NCBI RefSeq assembly: GCF_000218685.1
Contig: NW_006763302.1
Location: 409,180 to 473,179, forward strand
From: Serpula lacrymans var. lacrymans S7.9
Taxonomy: Eukaryota > Basidiomycota > Agaricomycetes > Boletales > Serpulaceae
Direction: 5' to 3'
DNA: 64,000 nt
Under the pieces are notes generated by a model that was not told the origin of the DNA, did no database searches, and saw only the letters and a list, made by a program, of their open reading frames with translations. Position numbers and translations under genes: made by a program. Shown here one piece after another: positions 57,238 to 64,000 of this stretch (its first letter is position 1; every line of letters begins with the position of its first letter).

Positions 57238-57876
57238 TCATGTTTCACCAGGCACCTCAGGCTCCGACGTGGCATTCAATAGCCCGTGGGGATGGCAAAA
57301 GGTTCTAGGTGAGTCAATCGGGATCAAAAAATGACGCGTACTTATGGTCCATATCAAAACAGCGTTGGACCAAAGCGATCACAAAATCAAATGCCCCAAA
57401 GGAGACAAGCGTCCATTCTGACTTGTCTGCAGGTTGATCGTTGGGAACGACAAAAGAAGGACGAGTCAGCACAGAAAAGAGGACGGCCTTTGCCAGTGCA
57501 TGGGCGGCGGCAAACCTGTACGAACGTGATCTGTTTACTGGCCTGACAAGGGTATTATTACTAGACGTCTTGCATAAATGCCGACAACTGACAGTCAGCA
57601 CATGTACAAATGTATGATTCAATGGCCGGTGGTACGACGAAGCACTGGTGAAGTTCAAGTCAGTTTGCACCGCATATGGGTTGGTTGCTAACTGTGACGT
57701 GAATTTGACGCGAACCTCAGAACGTCTACTAATAGTAATGGTCTGATCCTTACTAGCGTGTGGCTCCGGAAGCGTGAGTTGGACAGGGGTCCCCAGGGCT
57801 GGTAGGACCCCAGAACCCCAATATTATATACTGTGGCCGTTGCCGTCGTATACTCCGCTGCAACGTAAGAATTCAT
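57238..57876 (-). CDS. Unrecognised protein, divergent from Y14
   Basis: Exon 1 (57876-57754) reads MNSYVAAEYTTATATVYNIG and ends in a donor gtaagg. A 62-base intron leads to exon 2, LATNPYAVQTDLNFTSASSY, then a long open part with YRFAAAHALAKAVLFSVLTR and EWTLVSFGAFDFVIALVQRC. A probable intron from gtacgc near 57342 to acctag at 57308 gives a last exon ending EVPGET and a stop at 57238. No family recognised. The splice sites and the shared 87-base spacer with the Y14 gene are the main support. Confidence 0.45.
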
Positions 57877-57963
57877 CGTGCCGCAAACAGCCGAACCCAG
57901 GCTGACGATTTACTATCAATATTCAGTTGTCACATTGTCACACCATCGTGCTTGTAAGCTACC
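57877..57963. promoter_or_regulatory. Compact divergent promoter
   Basis: Only 87 bases separate the start codons of the minus-strand unknown gene (57876) and the Y14 gene (57964). Any promoter for the two must be shared or overlap the neighbouring gene. No TATA box is seen; the phrase ttgtcacattgtcaca is a short direct repeat within it. Confidence 0.5.
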
Positions 57964-58739
57964 ATGTCTGACGATGAAATGAATATCGATGAAGGTTGTT
58001 TTGAGCACACATCATTGTTGGAATATGTTCTGAAAGTTTCGCTATCACAGTTGCGACGGGCGGTGGAGCCGTGAGGCGCAGGGGCAGAGGTTTTCAAAGT
58101 GCTGCAGGTGAGTTTCTAGTGTTGGAAAATCTGCCTTATGGTTTACCCCTGCATTGTGCTTTTACTCCAGGCGGAAACGACCACACAGTCGTGACGGAAC
58201 TGACTTACGACAGAGTGGAATCTTCTCATGTCAAGGACGATACGAGGGCGGCGCGTTGTAAGTAGAATACCGTGTCGCCATATGCTTCAGTGATGCTCTT
58301 GTGATTAACTGTTCTTCCCCTGCCTATTTTCGCAGCTGTTGAAGGCTGGATTGTTCTAGTCACTAACGTCCACGAGGAAGCAACGGAGGAAGATGTTACC
58401 GACAAGTTTGCTGAGTTCGGAGAGATCAAAAACTTGCACCTCAACCTCGACCGACGGACAGGTTATGTTAAGGTGAGTGAGCTATGATTTCAGGTGTTCG
58501 GAAATATCTGAAGCAGTGGACACCTTTCACAATAGGGCTATGCGTTGGTAGAGTACGAGACTATGTCAGAAGCACAGGCCGCCATCGATGGAGCGTCGGG
58601 GACTCCCCTACTAGAACAGGAAATCCAGTGCGATTACGCCTTCGTTCGACCTCCGCCATCTGGACCGAAAAAGGGCAGAGGAGCACGCGAGGGACGCGGA
58701 CGTAGTGCAAGTCCGTCTCGCAGACGTGATAGGGACTGA
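57964..58739 (+). CDS. Y14/RBM8A, exon junction complex RNA-binding protein
   Basis: Core of the exon junction complex, binding Mago; nucleus. Five exons: [48 protein letters not shown], then the RRM beginning [20 protein letters not shown] with RNP2-like ILVTNV and RNP1-like [10 protein letters not shown], and a basic RS-type tail [26 protein letters not shown]. Introns at 57995-58051, 58109-58171, 58260-58335 and 58473-58535 are GT-AG. The [31 protein letters not shown] block is diagnostic of Y14 and distinguishes it from other RRM proteins. About 160 residues, normal. A Mago partner is not in this window. Confidence 0.9.
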
Positions 58740-59289
58740 TGTCATGCTATTAGACTTGTGTATGTATAACTTCTCCGATAGGCTTAAAAAGTTTTCTTGT
58801 CAATTTTGCACAGTATGTAATCAAACCACAGCATCTGACGATCTGCAATGGTTTATGTCCAAGGCAACAGAGTTTTTTTTTCCCTTCGGCTGTGCTGTTT
58901 TTAGAGCTCGGAACCACCATACTAGTGAACTTGGGGCAGCGCAACTTGAAACCGCGGCGGGCAACTGCCAAAAAAATTGTTCTGCAACATGGATCGGCAT
59001 GTGCACAATCCATAGCGCAGGTTACTTAGCAATATGGCATCTTCACGGCCTTTGTGTCGTCTCCAGTGTATAATTGTTTAGATTTCAAGCTGTCTATGCA
59101 TAATATTTTGTATAGGATCAACAAAGGCGGTTATCCGGGCGGTGACCCGCGCAATCCACCGACAATAGCTTCGATGAAGTCGCCGAACGCTGAACTTGAA
59201 CTCACCAGAGTGTTCCCACGGTTCGCTACCTCTTGCCATCAACGCGTCTGCCACCAGTTTGTGTATAATTTGCTTATAATCACGCAGAA
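58740..59289. other. Spacer between Y14 and HP1-like gene
   Basis: 550 bases. Open frames here look fortuitous. Presumed 3' untranslated region of Y14 and promoter of the next gene. Confidence 0.4.
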
Positions 59290-60353
59290 ATGCCTGCAGC
59301 CAGCGATGCCGTGACCTCTGATGGCGAAGGCGACAAAATCCACGCAGGCTCTACGAACAAAAAGTATTCAGCCAAAAAAAATCGTCGGGAATCCGCTGGG
59401 GCTGAAGAACAGGTGGAGGAGCAAGCGAACGATGAAGAAGAGGGCGACGAGGAGGAAGAGGAAGAAGAATTCGAGATTGAAGCCATTATTGAGGCGAAAC
59501 GTGGTACTTTTGCCAACGTTCGTCCCTTCTCTGCTTTTCACTGCGTAGTTGCTGAAATCGGTATCTTGACGCGTTTAGGGCAGATATGGATATCTAGTCA
59601 AGTGGAAAAACTATGGGCCTGAGCATAACAGTTGGGTGGATGAACAAGATGCTGGGTACGCGCCTTTGAGCCACTTATTTCTTCGACGCTGATCGTTGGG
59701 CGTTAGAAACGCGGAAGATTTGATTGAAGAGTACTGGAGGAAACATAAAAAAGACAAGAAGGCACCCAGGAAATCCATAGAGAAGACGAGGCGGAAGTCA
59801 TCTGTTCGAGATGACAGTGCGGAAACTGGTTCAGCCTCCAAGAAACGTGCGAGGTCTCAAAAATCCGCCAAGGAAGCGTCTGGCGATGAGGAGGAGGAGG
59901 AAGAGACTACCAGAGTCGCCAAAAAACCTCGTAAGAGCAACGGAACAACCAAGAAGGCGAAGAAAGAGACAGTCACTGGTGAAGATGCTGATGATATGGT
60001 TCTCGGTAACATGGGCAAATACATGCAAGCTCCAAACTGGGAACATCTCATCGAAACGGTGGATACCATTGAGCGGGACGATGAGTCAAATGAACTTTAC
60101 GTCTACTTCACATTGTGAGTTCTCTGATTAGTCTCTCTTTAAGACCTTCGCTGATTATTTGTTCAGAAAAAAGGGTGGTGAACGCATTCGAGAGACTTCC
60201 AAACTCTGTGGGGAAAGGTTCCCTCAAAAGGTAAGTCGTACTTGAATATCTCAGGTCTCAGGCTGAGGTATGTTGTATCCCTTTCGCGTACAGTTACTTC
60301 GATTCTACGAATCAAATCTACGATGGAAAGCCGGGGACGACCGAAACCAATGA
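59290..60353 (+). CDS. HP1-like heterochromatin protein
   Basis: Reads methylated histone H3 and compacts chromatin. After an acidic N-terminus (EEEEEEEFEIEAIIEAKRG) the chromodomain runs EAIIEAKRGTF, GRYGYLVKWKNYGPEHNSWV, NAEDLIEEYW, with the aromatic cage residues (Tyr, Trp, Tyr/Phe) in place. A Lys/Ser hinge with nuclear-localisation-like clusters (KKRARSQKSAKE, KKPRKSNG) leads to a chromoshadow domain, WEHLIETVDTIERDDESNEL, ERIRETSKLCGERFPQ, LLRFYESNLRWK. Introns at about 59519-59577, 59655-59709, 60114-60166 and 60231-60292 keep the frame. The stop is at 60351-60353. It may act on the neighbouring transposon cluster, but that is only a thought. Confidence 0.88.
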
Positions 60354-61675
60354 CAGTAGCATCACTCCCCGTCATACTTACAATTTTCCTTTCTTGGCTA
60401 TGTCTGTTTTCATAGTAATGTCACATATATGGTTTTCTGTGTATTTTCTTATGGATATACACGCGTTGTGTAACGTTCCCAGCGGTTTCTGTTCACGTGA
60501 ACTCCACGTTTGCAGGGTCGGGTCTTTTTCTATTTTATGCAATTAGAATTATATCAAACTGTCCAAAATGTTTCGCAGATTTGTAGATTAGTAAGTTCAG
60601 GCATGATTTCATTGTCAAACCGGGGTTAGCCACGCGTGCGGAAGCGTTTCCTGATATGCAAGTGTTAACAAACCCACAGTAAGGCACTGTTCTGACTACA
60701 TTACGAGATGCGGCAGGTTCATAAGATATAATGAACCCGTTATATTGGAGTATATTGGCAAGGCCAAGCTGTCTCGCACCGATGGATCGGCGCTTATCTG
60801 TGTGGTTTACCGACTTCAACAGTTGGACAGGTTGGATCAGCCAACCCTCGGCAAATGGTTACAGTCCCTCTCTAGAATAGGTATTATCTGGTAGCACTCA
60901 TTACGTTTCTGAGGCCTGAGGCACGAATCGACGACAAACAGCGCTAAACGATCCAAGGTTTCAATGTCTTCGGCAATCCCTTGGTTTCGTTACAACTCAC
61001 AGGTGCTTCACTGCGGACTTTTAGAGCTCCTACGTTGCCCATATGTGTGCAGATCATGTGGGGAATGTGTGTGAGTGCGTTCTCAGCTACCTAATTGTGT
61101 ACTATTTCTAAAAGCACGGCTCGCACCAGCATTGCTATGATACATAACTTACTACATTTATTTCCCTTATAGGTCCGGGTTAATCGAGGTCGTGTGCATA
61201 CCTGAAGGTTACATACAAATTGGAGATGAAACACAAGCTTATCATATCATCATCGTCAATGACGAAAGGCAGCGGGAGCTGAAGACAATCAGAAGAAGGA
61301 CAACCGGCAGAATATGTCATCTCATTGTATATTCTCCTGGGAGTGAAAAAGGCGGTACTGGTGGTAAGAGCGAAGTGATTAGAATAAGGTCCTGAACCTG
61401 CAAGAGGATTTCCCAGCTCCATAGACTGTCAGGGGCAGGAGTCCTAAGATCAAGGGCCTTAAGAGAAACGTCAGTCTAACTCAGCCACAACAGACTAGAC
61501 CTAGTATTTTTGTAACCCACGATGGGATCCAGAGTGGCTATCAAAGGAAAGGCTGCGGTCAATTCAGGTCTTTGATAATAGCATGGTGCTTATCATAGTG
61601 TATCATTGCAAGAAAAATAATAGCCAAACAAAACAAATGCATAATCATAGACCCTATACTTTATACCACCTCAAC
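60354..61675. other. 1.3-kb spacer, no supported gene
   Basis: The best open frame is 61192-61395 on the plus strand (GYIQIGDETQAYHIIIVND), which has no splice support or recognisable domain. I call nothing here. Confidence 0.35.
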
Positions 61676-64000
61676 TCAGAGTTCCGTGCGATATTTGGTC
61701 GCATCAGGCTGTGAATGATCTTCGACCTCAACAACTTCCTCTGGTTCCATTTCCAAATCATCAGACGTGATCCGCAACTCCGTATCTTCCGGAGTCTCGA
61801 CTTTACCTAGCGCTTCTAGTACTTCTTCCTTATTGCGGCCGATAACAGGGGGGATGTACTCCTCTGCGGCGGCTGGAATGGGAAGAATGGGTGCCCAAGG
61901 CGCCTCGGGCTCGCTAACAGGGGCCTTCTCTTCTTCCTTTTGGTAATTGCTGAAGGCGCGTTCTCCATCACGCTTAATCCGCCTCAGCCGTGTTTCAAAG
62001 CCGATGACAACGTCGTGGACTTCGGACTCAAGATCTTCCAAGATGGGAATCACCGGGTCGGCTGGTGCAGAAAGATCTCTCCCATTTTGAATAGAAAGAG
62101 CTTCTTGTTTAAACCTGTCACTAGCTGAAGAAGTGTGTGCAGTGAGCATCAGAGATAAGGTATCTAAAGTTGGAACGCTTACTCTCGATCAAGGCATGGT
62201 AACGCTGCCAATCGCCGTATGTCACATCGTCGAGCCACGCGTAATCTAGACCCAGATCAACTTGTCCCCTCTCAGCTATATCCTTGACAATTGCAGCAAC
62301 TTGTTCCACCTGGAAATCAGCGCGGTCAATATCTTCAATACAAATGCAAAAACTAACGCATGCACCTGTTGTGTCTCTGAGTCAAGAATAGCACCATACC
62401 ACCCGTTCACGACGCCCTCGGTCTCCTTCAACCTCTCGCCAAACTTGATGTCTACCTTATCAACTACGCGTTCCCAAAGGGCCACCTTCTCCTCGCGCTT
62501 TCTACCTTCTGAGTTCAGATTCTTGAGGTACACCTCTGCACCTCGAAGATACTTCTCCGCATCTGCTACAAGTCCGTCCACCGATGTTCTGATTTCTTGA
62601 GATGATTTCAGTTCCGCGGCAGCCTCTTTCCTGATACTTGCAAAGCGGTCCACTAGCTGTACTTTACCAGACTTGATCTCAGATGCAATCTGTTCCCACT
62701 GCGTGCGGGCTCTATGTCGCCGTTCCTAGCAATCTCCTCCACTTTCAAGCGGGAGCCTTTCGGCTTTCTCTCCTCAGTCTCCACTGGAGTGAGGGGCGCT
62801 GGCCCGGCTCGGAAGATTCTTGGAAATCAGGCTCTTCAAGGCCAAGTTCCGCATAGAAAGCATCCAGGTCAATGTCGTCGTCATCACTACGACCAGAACC
62901 CGTCAGAATGGGCTGAGCACCGTGGGTTGGCACAACGGAAGAAGCCGCAGTAGGGATAGAGGATGGGGTTGGGTGGAGAGACTCGGATATCACAGATGAT
63001 GCGCTCTCCAGAATTTCGATGGAAATAGGTACTCCGCCCGACGGCTCAAGCAGCGAGGAAGCAGAAGCAATAGATGAGCTAAGGTCCCCAGAGAGAGAAG
63101 AGATAGCTGGAGGGACCACCGATGCAGATTGAACCGACTCAGAAAATGGGGGGGAAGTCGCTTCCGCTTCCGAAGAAAGTGTAGAAGTGGGGAGATCTGC
63201 GGAAAAGATCGTGGGTTCTGCGGCTTCTGTGGGATGAATAGCTTCATAAACGTTATCAGCATCCTTAGAACTAACTACGGTCTCGTTGGGGCTGTCAGAT
63301 GATGTGGATGGGCTAGGCACTTCGGTAGGTGCCGCTGAAAAGTGTGTGGATTCGGCGATAGATGTGACATCCTCTGATACCAGGGAAGGAGGCGATGAAT
63401 CAGTCTTTGAAGGAAAAGATGATTCCGGTTTCCTGTTGCTGAGCTCCTTGACCTTCTCCCATATCTTTGCTACGTGAGGGTCAACGAATTTCTGACGCTG
63501 CTCCTGCAAAAACAACAGGAACTGCTGGACAGCTGAACCAATCTGGCGACCAAGGGGGATGGCGTAAGGTCTAGCTGCCTGATAACCGGCGTGGGTTTTC
63601 GAAACGGCGAGAACAACGTAAGGCTGAGCCTTATGTGTCCATCGCTGAATGTTGTACGCGGCAAGCCTGGCGTGAGGCACAACGCGCTGCTCATAGGTTT
63701 GTTGAACGCGAGCACGGTAAGGGTCGATTTGAGTCTGTAAGGCTTCAATCCTTGGCACTACATATTTCTCCAATTGAGGTAAAACGTGTTTATTCCATTG
63801 TGGTATAACGCGTTTTTTCCACTGAGGAACTACGCGAGCATTCCACTCGGATTGCGTGCGTAGTAGGATGGGCGTTGTGACGCTGACCGCTTGGTGGACG
63901 TAAGGCGTTGCACGGTCGACATACGGAGCAATGGAGGGGTGGGCAAAAGCGGCCTGTATGGGAGGAAGAACGTATGGTTCCAAGACCAGACGCCTGTATA
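61676..64000 (-). CDS. Large protein with repeated PY/PQW-type N-terminus, partial
   Basis: Runs off the right edge; no start codon is visible (the first codons read RRLVLEPYVLPPI). The N-terminal part has a degenerate repeat with Pro-Tyr and Gln-Trp phrases (APYVDRATPYVHQAV, VVPQWKKRVIPQWNKHV, LPQLEKYVV). A Ser/Glu/Pro-rich linker follows, then SDDDDIDLDAFYAELGLEEPDFQ. At about 62800-62806 the frame changes by one step to APLTPVETEERKPKG, WEQIASEIKSGKVQLV and a coiled-coil-like C-terminus with YAWLDDVTYGDWQRY, ending at 61676. Introns near 62149-62196 and 62320-62372 are GT-AG. I do not recognise the family; the amphipathic repeats suggest membrane- or lipid-surface association. Confidence 0.6.

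Overview
The window looks like nuclear DNA of a filamentous basidiomycete, most likely an agaricomycete mushroom. Genes are split by many 45-70 base GT-AG introns, exons are short, and both strands are packed. The families present fit that group: a Doa10-type ligase, an exosome Rrp4, a Y14 protein, an HP1-like protein, a cytochrome b5/acyl-CoA dehydrogenase fusion, a GH127-type hydrolase and an F-box protein. I do not assign a species.

Layout. 1-6.0 kb: an unresolved minus-strand gene at the left edge, then a type II membrane O-fucosyltransferase-like protein (1856-3646) and an AKR7-type aldo-keto reductase in ten exons (4541-6029). 6.0-32.0 kb: a nested retrotransposon cluster of about 26 kb. 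It holds a decayed chromovirus copy (6972-14172) broken by a Tc1/mariner element and several solo LTRs, three of them with convincing 5-bp target duplications. Next come a 1.8-kb LTR, a nearly complete chromovirus (16481-22738), a second Ty3-like element lacking reverse transcriptase (22739-27184) with its own 1.8-kb LTR, and two opposed Copia fragments (29109-31545). 32.0-64.0 kb: a housekeeping block with acyl-CoA dehydrogenase (-), F-box protein (+), argininosuccinate synthase (-), RING protein (+), Doa10 (-), GH127 (-), an acidic-tail protein (+), Rrp4 (-), a MYND protein (-), a small unknown (-), Y14 (+), HP1 (+), and a large unknown protein (-) that leaves the window on the right.

Most interesting points. 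First, the 1.8-kb LTRs carry a 180-codon open frame in U3, with a strong ATG context, a hydrophobic N-terminal segment and a downstream AATAAA. It recurs in three copies with no length changes, and a diverged copy differs mainly at silent sites, which suggests past selection on the protein. Second, the chromovirus carries a 10-base stretch just after its 5' LTR that is the exact complement of a stretch 31 bases downstream of its own TATA box. This is the geometry of Tf1/sushi-type self-priming. The cluster also records a clear order of nested insertions.

The housekeeping genes are not an operon. They share divergent or convergent spacers, and one 87-base spacer probably serves as a bidirectional promoter for Y14 and its neighbour. 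Exon structures were worked out by hand from splice motifs and frame continuity and have not been tested against transcripts.
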